Shown: positions 36,832 through 46,044 of the stretch, piece after piece
Layout of the letters: every line of letters begins with the position of its first letter
Position numbering within the stretch: the stretch's first letter is position 1
Assembly: GCA_009377445.1 (NCBI GenBank)
Contig: WHUA01000009.1
Span: 1 to 64,000 of the forward strand
Direction of reading: 5' to 3'
Length of the DNA stretch: 64,000 nucleotides
Source of the DNA: Alphaproteobacteria bacterium
Lineage (GTDB): Bacteria > Pseudomonadota > Alphaproteobacteria > UBA8366
Translations under genes and position numbers: made by a program
The notes under the pieces: model-generated
Databases searched by the model: none
The model's input: only the letters and a program-made list of their open reading frames with translations
What the model was told of the DNA's origin: nothing

Positions 36832-38355
36832 ATGACACAAGAACCCAAGCTCGACCTGGACAGCCGATCGTCTTTGTCCCTCGACCCGGAAGATTGGGAC
36901 GCATTCCGTCTCGTTGCGCACCGTACCTTGGACCACGCTCTGGATTACTTGGCCAAAGTGCGCGAGCGGCCGGTTTGGCAGCCGGTTCCCGCCGGGGTAA
37001 AGCGCGAGCTGGCGATGCCTCCGCCATTACGTGGCCGAGGGATCGATGCGGCGACCGCGGATGCCTGTCGCCTGATCCTGCCTTACGCGACCGGCAACAC
37101 GCATCCCGGCTTTTGCGGTTGGGTGCATGGGGGTGGCACGACGGGAGGCATAATGGCCGAGATGCTGGCGGCCGCAATGAATGCCAATCTGGGCGGCCGT
37201 GAGCACGCACCTGTCTATGTCGAGCGTCAGGTTGTCAGCTGGTTCAAGGAGATCTTCGGCTTTCCGACCGGCGCCAGCGGCCTTCTGACAAGCGGCACCT
37301 CGATGGCGACCCTGAATGCGCTTGCGATCGCACGCAATGCAAAGGCGGCGTGGGACGTGCGCACCGACGGCGTTGCATCGGGCAAGACGCGCCTGACATG
37401 TTACGCATCTAGCGAAGCGCACGGGTCCGTGCAAAAGGCGCTCGAGATACTTGGCCTTGGTGGGGACGCTTTGCGGTCGATCCCGGTCGATTCCGACCGC
37501 CGAATCTCCGTTCCCGATTTGCGGTCGGCGATAGAAGCCGATCGAGCGTCCGGTTGTCTGCCGATTTGTGTCGTCGGCACGGCGGGAACGGTGAACACGG
37601 GGGCGATAGACGATCTGAACGCATTGGCCGACACCTGCAAGGAGTATGATCTTTGGTTCCATGTCGATGGCGCTTTCGGAGCGCTGGCCATGCTGGCTCC
37701 AGGGATGCGACATCTCGTGGCGGGGATCGAGCGGGCCGATTCCCTTGCGTTCGATTTCCACAAATGGATGCAGGTGCCATACGATGCCGGTTGCCTGCTG
37801 ATACGCGACGAGGCGTCGCATCTCGCGACTTTCGGCGGCCGGCAAACCTATCTGGCCGGAGCGAAACGCGGGCTAGCGGCCGGCGGCCGTTGGTATTGCG
37901 AGTATGGGCCGGAGCTTTCTCGTGGGTTCAGAGCGCTCAAGATCTGGATGACGATACAGGAGCATGGGATGGAGCGTCTCGGCCACATTGTAGCCAATCA
38001 TTGCCGTATCGCTGCGTCGACTGCAGCGCTGGTCAACCGCAAGGCTGAACTGGAGCTATTGGCGCCGCAGTTTCTGAATATCGTCTGTCTGCGCTACGTC
38101 GATGCGGACTTGCCCGAGGATACCCTCAACCGGCTTAACCAGAAGATCGTCGAAACTTTGCACGAAGAGGGAATAGCTGCGCCATCGACCTGTCGAATCG
38201 ATGGGATCCTGGCAATCCGCGCTTGTTTCAGCAATCACAGAACCGAGCAATCCGATGCCGATTACATGATCGATCAGATCGTGAGGCTTGGTCGCATGGA
38301 AGGTCATCTGATGATGCATGATGGTTCTGGAAGGTCGAATGCGCGGATAGTGTGA
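36832..38355 (+). CDS. Group II PLP-dependent decarboxylase (aromatic amino acid decarboxylase-like)
   Basis: 507 residues from ATG 36832. Evidence includes HPGFCGWVHGGGTTGGIMAE, SGTSMATLNAL, CYASSEAHGSVQKA (cofactor-stacking His), VGTAGTVNTGAID, FHVDGAFGAL (PLP ring Asp) and the PLP lysine in FDFHKWMQVPYDAG. The family decarboxylates aromatic amino acids, glutamate or diaminobutyrate-type substrates; these motifs do not settle which. It follows the ATP-grasp gene closely on the same strand and likely shares its transcript. The frame extends 5' but those residues overlap the previous gene and are not part of the family. Confidence 0.88.
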   Translation: MTQEPKLDLDSRSSLSLDPEDWDAFRLVAHRTLDHALDYLAKVRERPVWQPVPAGVKRELAMPPPLRGRGIDAATADACRLILPYATGNTHPGFCGWVHGGGTTGGIMAEMLAAAMNANLGGREHAPVYVERQVVSWFKEIFGFPTGASGLLTSGTSMATLNALAIARNAKAAWDVRTDGVASGKTRLTCYASSEAHGSVQKALEILGLGGDALRSIPVDSDRRISVPDLRSAIEADRASGCLPICVVGTAGTVNTGAIDDLNALADTCKEYDLWFHVDGAFGALAMLAPGMRHLVAGIERADSLAFDFHKWMQVPYDAGCLLIRDEASHLATFGGRQTYLAGAKRGLAAGGRWYCEYGPELSRGFRALKIWMTIQEHGMERLGHIVANHCRIAASTAALVNRKAELELLAPQFLNIVCLRYVDADLPEDTLNRLNQKIVETLHEEGIAAPSTCRIDGILAIRACFSNHRTEQSDADYMIDQIVRLGRMEGHLMMHDGSGRSNARIV

Positions 38356-38540
38356 GAGGGATGACCATCAGCCAAATGTCTGATGATGGCGGGCGCGGGA
38401 TTGAGCCAGCGACCCCCGCCGTGTGGAAGCGGTAGCGGTGCTTGCAGGCTGGCCTCCTTCACCAGCCCGCATCATGAATCAGATTTCGCAGCCCAGGGGA
38501 ATCCCCTACGATTCCGTCAGCTCGGAAATTGCTGTAGTCC

Positions 38541-38924
38541 TCAGAGAACCCCCTCGATATCGGTCTTCGAGAAATCGTCGCCGACATAAAGCAGGCGGCA
38601 GGCATGCTCCTTTGCCACCTCGTAGGCAAAGCAGTCTCCGAGATTGAGGGCTGCCGGATGAACGCCCTTTCCCCATTGCTCGTAGGCTTGGGCGATCCGT
38701 TGCGCCGCAGCCGGCGTGATCGTCACGACCTCGAAACCGAGCCCGTCGATCAGGCTCGCCATTTCCTTGCCGACACGCCGCCGGGCGGAGACGATGAGCG
38801 CTTCCGCCACGGTACCGGCCGAGATCAGGAGAGCGTCTTCGTCTTCGAGCGCGGCGATGCAGGCATCGGCCCCCGGTTCATCGAGAACGATCGCCATGAG
38901 CGCCGAGGTGGCGACGGCGATCAT
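38541..38924 (-). CDS. VapC-like PIN-domain toxin with substituted first active-site Asp
   Basis: 127 residues. The fold order is right: MIAVATSALMAIV, a central Glu in TVAEALIV, LGDCFAYEVAK and the closing LLYVGDDFSKTDI. In PIN nucleases the first strand normally reads (I/V)xDTSA. Here residue 5 is Ala (codon GCC where GAC is expected), so one of four metal-binding acids is missing. The toxin may be inactive or weakened. Its start overlaps the stop of the antitoxin gene by four bases. Confidence 0.85.
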   Translation of the reverse strand: MIAVATSALMAIVLDEPGADACIAALEDEDALLISAGTVAEALIVSARRRVGKEMASLIDGLGFEVVTITPAAAQRIAQAYEQWGKGVHPAALNLGDCFAYEVAKEHACRLLYVGDDFSKTDIEGVL

Positions 38925-39178
38925 CCGGGCAGGCCGTCGTCGCCATAGAGGAAATCCTGGCTCCGTGCCGCACTCGGCCCGGCCTTCGCCTTGGCCGCGC
39001 CTGATGTCCTTGCCGCCTCGAGCAACGCCCGGCGAGATTTCCTGTCCAGTACTGCCTTGATTGGGATCAGACGCACGGCAGCATGGCCGTGGCGGGTCAG
39101 GATGACCTCATCCCCAGCCTCGGCGCGGCGCACCAATTCGGTCAACTGTCCTTTGGCCTCAGTGACGGACACCTTCAT
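38921..39178 (-). CDS. Phd/YefM-family antitoxin
   Basis: 85 residues. The opening MKVSVTEAKGQLTELVRRAEAGDEVILTRHG split with HAAVRLIP is the standard Phd/prevent-host-death DNA-binding fold; the basic/flexible tail would bind the PIN toxin encoded immediately downstream. Such antitoxins repress their own operon, so an operator is expected just upstream of 39178. Confidence 0.9.
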   Translation of the reverse strand: MKVSVTEAKGQLTELVRRAEAGDEVILTRHGHAAVRLIPIKAVLDRKSRRALLEAARTSGAAKAKAGPSAARSQDFLYGDDGLPG

Positions 39179-39316
39179 GCTGCGCCTCCACGGACTATCG
39201 TCAGGTCCATTTCAATGGCAAACAGAGCGCAGGCGGCGGTGGATTTTGTCAAGGGGAAGGAAATTCACTTGAGGTGCCGACGGCAATCGCTTGGGTAGAC
39301 TGTCATCGGGCATCGC

Positions 39317-39991
39317 TCATCCAACCACGATATCGAAGCGGCCGGCGAGAGCGCCCGCTTCGATTCCCTCGGCTGACTGCAGCCGAACGATGACGCTGTC
39401 GCGCCGGCGCGGGTCGCGGATGGCGTTGAGGACGCCGTCACGCGCGTTGGAGGGCTCGCCGGCCACGTACATCTGCGTAACGAGCGCACGGCCGGCCTGC
39501 GGCGCGATCTTGAAGTGAATATGCGGCGTGCGGGATGCGTAGGCGACCGGCCGGATGGTGCGGAACCGGTACCGCCCGCCGTTATCGGTCAGGGTGCGGC
39601 CGCGGCCCTGGAACCCTCCGTCCCGCGGCCGACTGCCACCCTCGTCGCTGGAATGGCGATAGATGCCGTGCGCGTCGCATTGCCATATCTCGACGGCTGA
39701 GCCCGCGATCGGCCGGCCGGATACCTGGAGCACACGGCCTTCGACATGCAGGACCTGCCCAAGCGCCTTCGCAGCCTCGCCCTTCACGAGGACGAGATCG
39801 TTGTCGGCGTCGCCGCGCCAGTCCTCCGGATAGAACGGCCCTTCCGTCTGCCGGGGCGTCGCCGGCAATTCGCCTTGGGCACGAACCGGCATGAACGGCA
39901 GAATCTGCGCGGCCGCCGCGGCCGCCAGCCCGGCCAAGGCATCGCGGCGACCGATCCGCGGCGTTACGATACGCATGACGGAAGCCTCCAT
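39317..39991 (-). CDS. Intradiol ring-cleavage dioxygenase-like protein with Tat signal
   Basis: 224 residues. A twin-arginine signal (RIGRRDALAGLAAAAAAQIL) suggests folded export. The mature domain has TEGPFYP, VEIWQCDAHGIYRH (first Tyr ligand region), GRYRFRTIRPVAY (second Tyr) and RTPHIHFKI (two His ligands), the non-haem Fe(III) set of catechol/protocatechuate 3,4-dioxygenases. Extracytoplasmic members of this family are known but their substrates are mostly undefined. It is a single gene between two toxin-antitoxin modules. Confidence 0.87.
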   Translation of the reverse strand: MEASVMRIVTPRIGRRDALAGLAAAAAAQILPFMPVRAQGELPATPRQTEGPFYPEDWRGDADNDLVLVKGEAAKALGQVLHVEGRVLQVSGRPIAGSAVEIWQCDAHGIYRHSSDEGGSRPRDGGFQGRGRTLTDNGGRYRFRTIRPVAYASRTPHIHFKIAPQAGRALVTQMYVAGEPSNARDGVLNAIRDPRRRDSVIVRLQSAEGIEAGALAGRFDIVVG

Positions 39992-40097
39992 GTTGCCGCA
40001 TCCTCGTCGCGAGGACGCGAGATCAACGGCGGTCGCGCATCTTAGTTCATTTCAGCCTCGAGCCGATCGAGAACGTATTCGTTCTCCGCCGCAGGCC

Positions 40098-40526
40098 TCA
40101 CGGCGCCGGCTCCCGCCAATCCAGTTCCGGGAAGCGGGCATAGTCGCGATCGTAAGTGATCCAGGTACAGGCGCGCTCGATGGCCAAGGCGGCAAACCAG
40201 GCATCCGTGATGCGCGGCCCCCGCATGCCTGCCTCGACGCACAGCCGCTTGAAGATAGTCCAGTGGCGCTCGCCGGGTTGCACGATCTCGCAATGCGGCT
40301 GGTTCAGAAGATTGTCGCAATAGGCCAAGACTTCTTCGATCGGGCTCGGATGCTTGAAGATCCGGGGATTGGTCGTAATCCGCGCAACGGCGCTCAGCGC
40401 GAGCGGCGATACGCCGAACTGCGCGTCGCCGGAGATTATAGTGTCGAGCCAGGGCTTGCAGACTGCATGTCGCACAGAGTCCTTGCGAAACGCATAGATG
40501 AGCACATTGACGTCGGCGAGGATCAC
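40098..40526 (-). CDS. VapC-family PIN-domain toxin
   Basis: 142 residues. The four acidic positions are visible: D5 in MILADVNVLIYAF, the central region around SAVARITTN, TDAWFAALAIE and TYDRDYARFP. This is the VapC subgroup with an LxDxNVLIYA opening. The ATG overlaps the end of the ribbon-helix-helix antitoxin gene by four bases. It probably acts as an RNA-cleaving toxin. Confidence 0.9.
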   Translation of the reverse strand: MILADVNVLIYAFRKDSVRHAVCKPWLDTIISGDAQFGVSPLALSAVARITTNPRIFKHPSPIEEVLAYCDNLLNQPHCEIVQPGERHWTIFKRLCVEAGMRGPRITDAWFAALAIERACTWITYDRDYARFPELDWREPAP

Positions 40527-40789
40527 TTCATCCGCTCGGCGTGGCTCAGATCGTCGATCTCCTGCAACGCAGCCGTGTCGTTCAGGTCGATCCCGGGCAT
40601 CAGTCCCCCCGTTGCCGCGCTTACCGGCGGCAGTATCCGACCGGCTTTGCCGGCAGGCGCGCGTTCGTTCAGGACGCGGCGCAACCCGTCCTCGATCAGG
40701 GCCGTCAGCGAGCGGCCTTCGGCGGCGGCCTTGCGCTTGGCGCGCCTGACAAGATCGTCGGGAAGGCGGACGGTCGTTCGCTCAGTCAT
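40523..40789 (-). CDS. Ribbon-helix-helix antitoxin (VapB-like)
   Basis: 88 residues. RTTVRLPDDLVRRAKRKAAAEG then RSLTALIEDGLRRVL is a typical RHH (CopG/Arc-like) DNA-binding unit; the acidic C-terminal half (ALQEIDDLSHAERMK) would bind the adjacent PIN toxin. Just upstream of the start is an A+T-rich stretch with TATGTCATGACATA, a palindrome at 40788-40801 suited to autoregulation. Confidence 0.88.
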   Translation of the reverse strand: MTERTTVRLPDDLVRRAKRKAAAEGRSLTALIEDGLRRVLNERAPAGKAGRILPPVSAATGGLMPGIDLNDTAALQEIDDLSHAERMK

Positions 40790-40801
40790 ATGTCATGACA
40801 T
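40788..40801. promoter_or_regulatory. Palindrome TATGTCATGACATA overlapping the antitoxin start
   Basis: A 14-base perfect palindrome covers the ATG of the RHH antitoxin. A related ATATGTC occurs again at 40818-40824. RHH antitoxins commonly bind short palindromes at their own promoter, so it is a candidate operator. Confidence 0.5.
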
Positions 40802-40894
40802 ATATTAAAGATCGCAATATGTCAAATTCTATCAACCACGCCTCGACAGGTCGTTTCTCGCGTTCCCATCCCCGCCCGGTTGCTGTAGGAGCCG

Positions 40895-43414
40895 TCAGAA
40901 ATTCGCGGTGACCGACAGCAGGACAGTGCGTGGCGCGCCCATTCCCAAGCTCCCGCGCGAACCCGTAGCCCAGTAACCCTCGTCGAATGCATTTTCGAGG
41001 TTTGCGCGGATGGTGATCGGCGTGCCGCCCGCTTCGACGGAATATCGCGCCCCGAAATCCACTCGGGTCCACGACGGCACCTCTTGAGTGTTGGCCGCAT
41101 TGAGATACTGAGAGGACGTATAGATTGCCCGCGCGGACAACGTGAGGCCGCGAAGAAAGGGCGTGTCCCATTCCGCTCCGACGTTCACCTGAAGCGATGG
41201 CGCGCCTATGCCGTCGTTTCCTTGGTTCGCACTGACGGCGGTCTTCGTCAGCTCGGAATCGATCATCATCACGCCGCCCAGGATGCGGACACCTTCCACA
41301 ACTTCGCCAAATGCGTTCAGTTCCAATCCGCGATGGCGCTGTTCGCCATCAACTTCGAAAATGTTGGTTGCCGGGTCCGTAAAACCGCTTGGTTGGCTTA
41401 TTTGGAATGCGCTGAGGGTCGTGGCGACGCTGCCGAAGTCGATCTTTATGCCGGCCTCGTACTGCGTCGTTTCGAAAGGAGGGAATATTTCCCCTGCGTT
41501 CGCCGTTCCCACGGGAGCCACGGATCCCTGGGACAGCCCTTCAATGTAGTTGCCGTACAGCGATAAGTATTTGAGGGGTTTGACAACCAAGCCAACGGCC
41601 GGAGTCAGCGCTTTTTTGTCGTAGCTCGATATTCGATTTCCTGTGGCGCGATCGAAGCTGTCGGTTTCGACTTGCTGCCGCCGAAGGCCGAGCGTGAGTT
41701 GAATTCGTTCATCGAGAACGGATAGCGTATCGGCGAGGGCAAAGCTCGAAAGCTTCTGCGCGCTGACCTTCGGGGCGTCCCCGGGATCCGGCAAGCCTGT
41801 GAAACTCGGCTCGGACGCAAAAATGGGATTGTAGAGATTCGAAGCTGGAATAGCTGTCGATTGGAACGCGCTTCCGATCTCTTTCCGGAAAAATGTGCCC
41901 GCCAAACTAAAGTCATGGTTCAAAAACCCGGTCGCAACGGAGCCGCGCAGCCCCATTTCGACTGTCGACGCATTTTCATAGAGCCTGAGGGCAAAGGGGT
42001 TTCCGGTGATCGTGCCTTGTGTGTCCTGCACCCTTAGACCTTCGCTCGTGCTCTTTAAGCGAAGAAGGCTTCCTCCGGCCGCAGCGAAAACGGTCACGTT
42101 CTCGACGATGTCGAATTCGGCGCGCAGCGCGCCGTACGTGTTTTCATTCTTCGAGAACGTCCATGGCTGCGAGTAATTGACGCTGCTGTCGGGCGCGTCC
42201 GGCACCGGCACGCCAGCCGCCACGGAGACGGGTCGCCGCGTTCCGTCGGTATTCTGGAATTGATAGCCGAGATCGGCCGACAGGCGAACCGACTCGCCGC
42301 GGTAGTCCAACCCCAGCGCTGCGACCCTCGTTTCTTGCGACTGTCGATCGATGGCGGTGTCGCCATTGCGATAAACGCCGTTGAAGCGGACCCCGACATT
42401 CTTATCGGGCCCGAAGCGCCGGCCGGCATCGACATGTCCGCCAAACTGACTATCCGAATAATAGGTCGGCGTGAATTGGATCATGGGACGGTCGCCGGCA
42501 CGTTTCGGCACGAGATTGATGGCGCCGCCGATGCTGCCGAACGGCGCCATTCCATTGAGCAGGGCATTGGGGCCTTTGAGGACTTCGACGCGCTCGATCG
42601 ACTCCACCGCCATCATCCCATTGCTGGTCGGCGCGACACCGTAGAGACCGCCAAACGCGATATCCTGGTTTCCCGCGACGAACCCCCGAATGGTTGCCTG
42701 GTCGATGCCCGAGCCGCCCGGAAAGTCGCCGCGTACCGACGGGTCGTTGTTCAGGACGTCGGCGAGCGTCCGCGCCTGCTGATCTTGAATTGTCTTCTGG
42801 GTATAGCTGGTCTGGTTGAACGGCGTGTCCATGATGTCCCTGTTGCCGAGGATACCGACCCTGCCGCCGCGCGCCACCTGCCCGCCCGCATAGGCCGGCG
42901 GCAGGTTGCCGATTTCGGCTTGGCGCGGCGCACCGCGCCTTCCCTCGACCATCACGGGATCGAGTTGCATCACCCCCGAGCCGCCGGTCGGCAGACGCTC
43001 CAGCATCGCCGTGTCGCCGCCCGTGAGCCGATAGCCGATCCCCGTCCCGGCGAGCAGCCGCTGCAACGCCTGCTCCGGCAGCATCGATCCGCCGACGCCG
43101 GGCGAGGAGATGCCGCGGACGAGGCCGGCATCGACCGACACCTGCATCCCCGACTGCCGGCCGAATTGAGTCAGTGCGTCGGCGAGTGGCTGGGCCGGAA
43201 TATCGAAGCTGCGCTGCGCCGGCGCCGCCTGCGCGAGCCCAGTCTTGCCCGGATGCTTGCCCGGCTGCTGCATCGCGCCGCGCTCGTCCGCCCGGCTGGT
43301 CTGCGCCGCTGCCTCCCCGGAAGCGACGACGGCCGTCAGCGCCGTCGTCGCCATCAGCGCGCCTATCAGCGCCGCGCCCCTGCTTCGCCCGCCTGCCCAC
43401 CTCAACGCCCTCAT
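40895..43414 (-). CDS. TonB-dependent siderophore receptor with STN signalling domain
   Basis: 839 residues from ATG 43414, chosen for the GGGAG site upstream and the signal peptide that follows (ending EAAAQ). After it comes a secretin/TonB N-terminal (STN) domain (SFDIPAQPLADALTQFGRQSG...), which signals to FecR. The plug domain contains LADVLNNDPSV and ERVEVLKGPNALLNGM, and the C-terminal barrel ends in the aromatic VLLSVTANF. It would import a ferric siderophore and sense it. FecR- and FecI-like genes lie just upstream on the same strand, completing a cell-surface signalling set. Confidence 0.93.
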   Translation of the reverse strand: MRALRWAGGRSRGAALIGALMATTALTAVVASGEAAAQTSRADERGAMQQPGKHPGKTGLAQAAPAQRSFDIPAQPLADALTQFGRQSGMQVSVDAGLVRGISSPGVGGSMLPEQALQRLLAGTGIGYRLTGGDTAMLERLPTGGSGVMQLDPVMVEGRRGAPRQAEIGNLPPAYAGGQVARGGRVGILGNRDIMDTPFNQTSYTQKTIQDQQARTLADVLNNDPSVRGDFPGGSGIDQATIRGFVAGNQDIAFGGLYGVAPTSNGMMAVESIERVEVLKGPNALLNGMAPFGSIGGAINLVPKRAGDRPMIQFTPTYYSDSQFGGHVDAGRRFGPDKNVGVRFNGVYRNGDTAIDRQSQETRVAALGLDYRGESVRLSADLGYQFQNTDGTRRPVSVAAGVPVPDAPDSSVNYSQPWTFSKNENTYGALRAEFDIVENVTVFAAAGGSLLRLKSTSEGLRVQDTQGTITGNPFALRLYENASTVEMGLRGSVATGFLNHDFSLAGTFFRKEIGSAFQSTAIPASNLYNPIFASEPSFTGLPDPGDAPKVSAQKLSSFALADTLSVLDERIQLTLGLRRQQVETDSFDRATGNRISSYDKKALTPAVGLVVKPLKYLSLYGNYIEGLSQGSVAPVGTANAGEIFPPFETTQYEAGIKIDFGSVATTLSAFQISQPSGFTDPATNIFEVDGEQRHRGLELNAFGEVVEGVRILGGVMMIDSELTKTAVSANQGNDGIGAPSLQVNVGAEWDTPFLRGLTLSARAIYTSSQYLNAANTQEVPSWTRVDFGARYSVEAGGTPITIRANLENAFDEGYWATGSRGSLGMGAPRTVLLSVTANF

Positions 43415-43546
43415 CCCCAAGCTCCCGTCCGTTGCACAAGTCGAGGCCGGCGGACGCAACTATGCAAGTGCGTCGCAGTATCACCGCTTCAATCAAGCAA
43501 CGACGAGGCAATCCTGTTTTTCGGAAGAAAATGCGGCCGGACGGTT

Positions 43547-44527
43547 TCAGCCCCCGGAAACGACCAGCAGCCAGGGCGATATCCGCCGCACCGACCCGCC
43601 ATGCGCGCCCGCGATCGCCCGAAGGGCCGCGACGGGGTCGGCGACGTTGTAAACCCCCGTCACGCGCTCCCTGCCGAGCGCGCCGTCGGCCAGCACGATC
43701 ATGCCCCCGTAATAGCGGCGAAGCTCGTCCACGACTTCGGCCATGGGCCGGTCGCGCGCGACGATCTGGCCCTGCAGCCAGGCCGCGACATCGCCGGGCG
43801 GCACGCCGCCGCGCTCGACATGACCGGTCCAGCCCACCTGCACCCAATCCCCCGCCGACAGGCGTTCCGATACCGGCGGCGCGGCCGAGGCGTAGTCGAC
43901 GCGGACCTGCCCTTCGCGGACGGCGACGGAGACGGCTTCCCCGTTCATCCGCACCTCGAAGGCGGTGCCGACGACCGTCGTCTCCACCTCGCCCGCCGCG
44001 ACCCGGAACGGGCGGTCCGGATCGGCCGTCACTTCGAATACCGCTTCGCCCTTCAGCAGCCGCACGCCGCGCTCGCCGTGGGCCAGGGTTACGGCGATCG
44101 CGCTGTCCGCGCCGAGCCGCACCGTGCTGCCGTCGGCCAGGCGAATCGATCGAAGCTCCGCGGTCGTCGTCCGGTAGTCGGCCTGCATCCGGAGCATGAG
44201 CGCGGGCATGACGACGAGCGCGAGGCAAGCCGCCAGCGCCGCGGCTACCACGCCGGCCGCGAACCGGCGGCGCAGGGAAGTGCGCGGCGGCGGCAAGGGA
44301 TGCGGCAACGGGGCCTCCCAATGCCCGGCATGGGCCGGCGGCACCCTGCCCATCATGTCGTAGATGTCCGACGTGTTCGCCCAGGCCGCGGCGTTGGCCG
44401 GGCTCGCGGCCAGCCAGGCATCGAAGCGGACGCGCAACGCCGCGTCGTCCGGGTCGTCCTCGAGGGCGACCAGCCAGCGGGCCGCTTCCGTCGTTACGCG
44501 ATCCTCGTCTTCACCCGATCTCGTCAT
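43547..44527 (-). CDS. FecR-family anti-sigma/regulator protein
   Basis: 326 residues. A cytoplasmic N-terminal DUF4880-like segment (AARWLVALEDDPDDAALRVRFDAWL then ANAAAW) precedes a membrane helix (FAAGVVAAALAACLALVVMP). The periplasmic FecR domain includes SIRLADGSTVRLGADS, GEAVFEVTADPDRPFRV and VVGTAFEVR. A secretin/STN-like end interacts with the receptor. It relays the signal from the TonB receptor to the ECF sigma factor encoded upstream. Confidence 0.92.
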   Translation of the reverse strand: MTRSGEDEDRVTTEAARWLVALEDDPDDAALRVRFDAWLAASPANAAAWANTSDIYDMMGRVPPAHAGHWEAPLPHPLPPPRTSLRRRFAAGVVAAALAACLALVVMPALMLRMQADYRTTTAELRSIRLADGSTVRLGADSAIAVTLAHGERGVRLLKGEAVFEVTADPDRPFRVAAGEVETTVVGTAFEVRMNGEAVSVAVREGQVRVDYASAAPPVSERLSAGDWVQVGWTGHVERGGVPPGDVAAWLQGQIVARDRPMAEVVDELRRYYGGMIVLADGALGRERVTGVYNVADPVAALRAIAGAHGGSVRRISPWLLVVSGG

Positions 44528-44636
44528 GCGTCTACCTCGGCCCGCGCCGCCAACGGGATATCTCGGCCGGCGAAGGCTTCCTGCTCAATAAACGCCGGGG
44601 GAATGCTCTTTTTCGGAAGAATGCCGATGCGGGATC

Positions 44637-45197
44637 TCATTTCGGCGGCCGCACCCGGCGCCGGCAATAAGCGATGCCTTCGGCGACGATGTCATGCGCG
44701 ACGGTGATGGACACGCCGAGCCGGGCAGCGATCTCCTTGAGCTTGCAGCCGCCGAAGCGGCGCATCTCCAAGGCGATGCGCGTCCGCTCCGGAAGCTCCG
44801 CCATCACCTTGACGAGAAGGCGCAGCTCGTCCCTGGCCGCGGCTTCCGCCTCGGGCGACGGATATTCGTCGGCGGCCTCCGCGACGGCCGGCCCGCCGTA
44901 CCCCGCGACGACACGTTCTTCCCGCCTCGCCCGGCGGAGCCCGTCGATGGCGAGGTTGCGGACGATGCGATAGAGATAGCCGACGGGCTCGTCGAGCGGG
45001 CGCGCCTCGGCCGCCGCGCCGAAGCGCAGCCATGCCTCCTGCACCACGTCCTCGGCGCAAGCGCGGTCGCCGACGATACCGCTGGCGTAATTCACCAGCT
45101 CGCCGCGGTGGGCCACATAGAGGGCCAGCATGTTCCGGTCGTGGCGCACGCCTCGTTCTTCTTTTTCTCGATCGCCGGCCCTGGGCCACGCGAGCAT
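44637..45197 (-). CDS. FecI-type ECF RNA polymerase sigma factor
   Basis: Up to 186 residues from ATG 45197; GTG 45149 or ATG 45131 (MLALYVAHRGEL) are likely true starts because the first residues are not family-like. Region 2 is seen in YASGIVGDRACAEDVVQEAWLRF and YLYRIVRNLAIDGLRR. Region 4 is seen in LPERTRIALEMRRFGG then LKEIAARLGVSITVAHDIV. It should direct transcription of the receptor gene in response to the ligand. Confidence 0.9.
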   Translation of the reverse strand: MLAWPRAGDREKEERGVRHDRNMLALYVAHRGELVNYASGIVGDRACAEDVVQEAWLRFGAAAEARPLDEPVGYLYRIVRNLAIDGLRRARREERVVAGYGGPAVAEAADEYPSPEAEAAARDELRLLVKVMAELPERTRIALEMRRFGGCKLKEIAARLGVSITVAHDIVAEGIAYCRRRVRPPK

Positions 45198-45434
45198 TCG
45201 GGCCAGGGGCGTCTCGCCGGTCTCTCCCCCGGCTCCGATATGCGAACCATTCGCATTTGCGTTGTATAGCCAAACCGCCGCGACTGCAATTTTTCTCCAC
45301 CGGACCAGGGCTGCACCGGCGCCTGCAAAAATCGGTTGAACCTCGGCAGCGCGCCGGCGTTCCTCCCTTAGGGTTTCTCATCGGCACGATGCCGAATACG
45401 CCGTTCGCCGTTTCAACAACGGGAGAATAGGACC

Positions 45435-46016
45435 ATGGAAACCGGGAATGCGCGGCCGCTGGGGTCGCTACACCGGTATTGGGGCTGGATGCTCGCGCTC
45501 GGCGTCCTGATGCTCGTCTTGGGCGTGATCGGGCTGTATGCGTCGGTCGCGCTCACCATCGTCAGCGTCCTGCTGTTCGGCGCGTTGCTGGTGGCGGGCG
45601 GGGTCGCGCAGGCGATCCAGGCGTTTCGCGCCAGCGGCTGGAAGAGCGTCGCGCTCCATGTAGGGATCGCCCTGCTCTATATCGTGGGCGGCGGGATTGC
45701 GCTGTACGACCCGGTGGCGGCATCGCTCAGCCTGACCATCTTCATCGCGGCCATGCTGCTGGTGACGGGCATTTTTCGCGCGGCAATGGCGTTCCAGATG
45801 CGCCCCATCGGCGGCTGGGGCTGGGTGCTGTTCGGCGGGATCATGTCGTTTCTGCTCGGCCTGCTGATCTTCGCTCAGTGGCCGGTGTCGGGGCTCTTCG
45901 CAATCGGCCTGTTCGTCGCGATCGAGCTCATCGTCGACGGGTGGAGCTGCATCCTCTTCGCGCTGGCCGCCAAGTCGACCGAGACAGGGCACAGCGCCGA
46001 GGAGCGGCACGCCTGA
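45435..46016 (+). CDS. HdeD-family membrane protein
   Basis: 193 residues with six predicted hydrophobic helices in three pairs, starting WGWMLALGVLMLVLGVIGLY and containing LYIVGGGIALYDPVAAS, the signature repeats of the DUF308/HdeD family linked to acid or envelope stress in enterobacteria. It is a single gene read divergently from the sigma factor. Preceding sequence near 45395-45430 has a GGGAGAA ribosome-binding site. Function here is unknown beyond membrane stress association. Confidence 0.9.
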   Translation: METGNARPLGSLHRYWGWMLALGVLMLVLGVIGLYASVALTIVSVLLFGALLVAGGVAQAIQAFRASGWKSVALHVGIALLYIVGGGIALYDPVAASLSLTIFIAAMLLVTGIFRAAMAFQMRPIGGWGWVLFGGIMSFLLGLLIFAQWPVSGLFAIGLFVAIELIVDGWSCILFALAAKSTETGHSAEERHA

Positions 46017-46044
46017 CGCAGATGCGGGATGCTTGCGGTAGCCG

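Noticed and set aside
38400..38520. Right attachment site of a tRNA-Asn island
   Set aside because: I looked for a copy of the tRNA 3' end (GGTTCGAGTCC or GCGGAGCCA) after the decarboxylase gene and did not see one.
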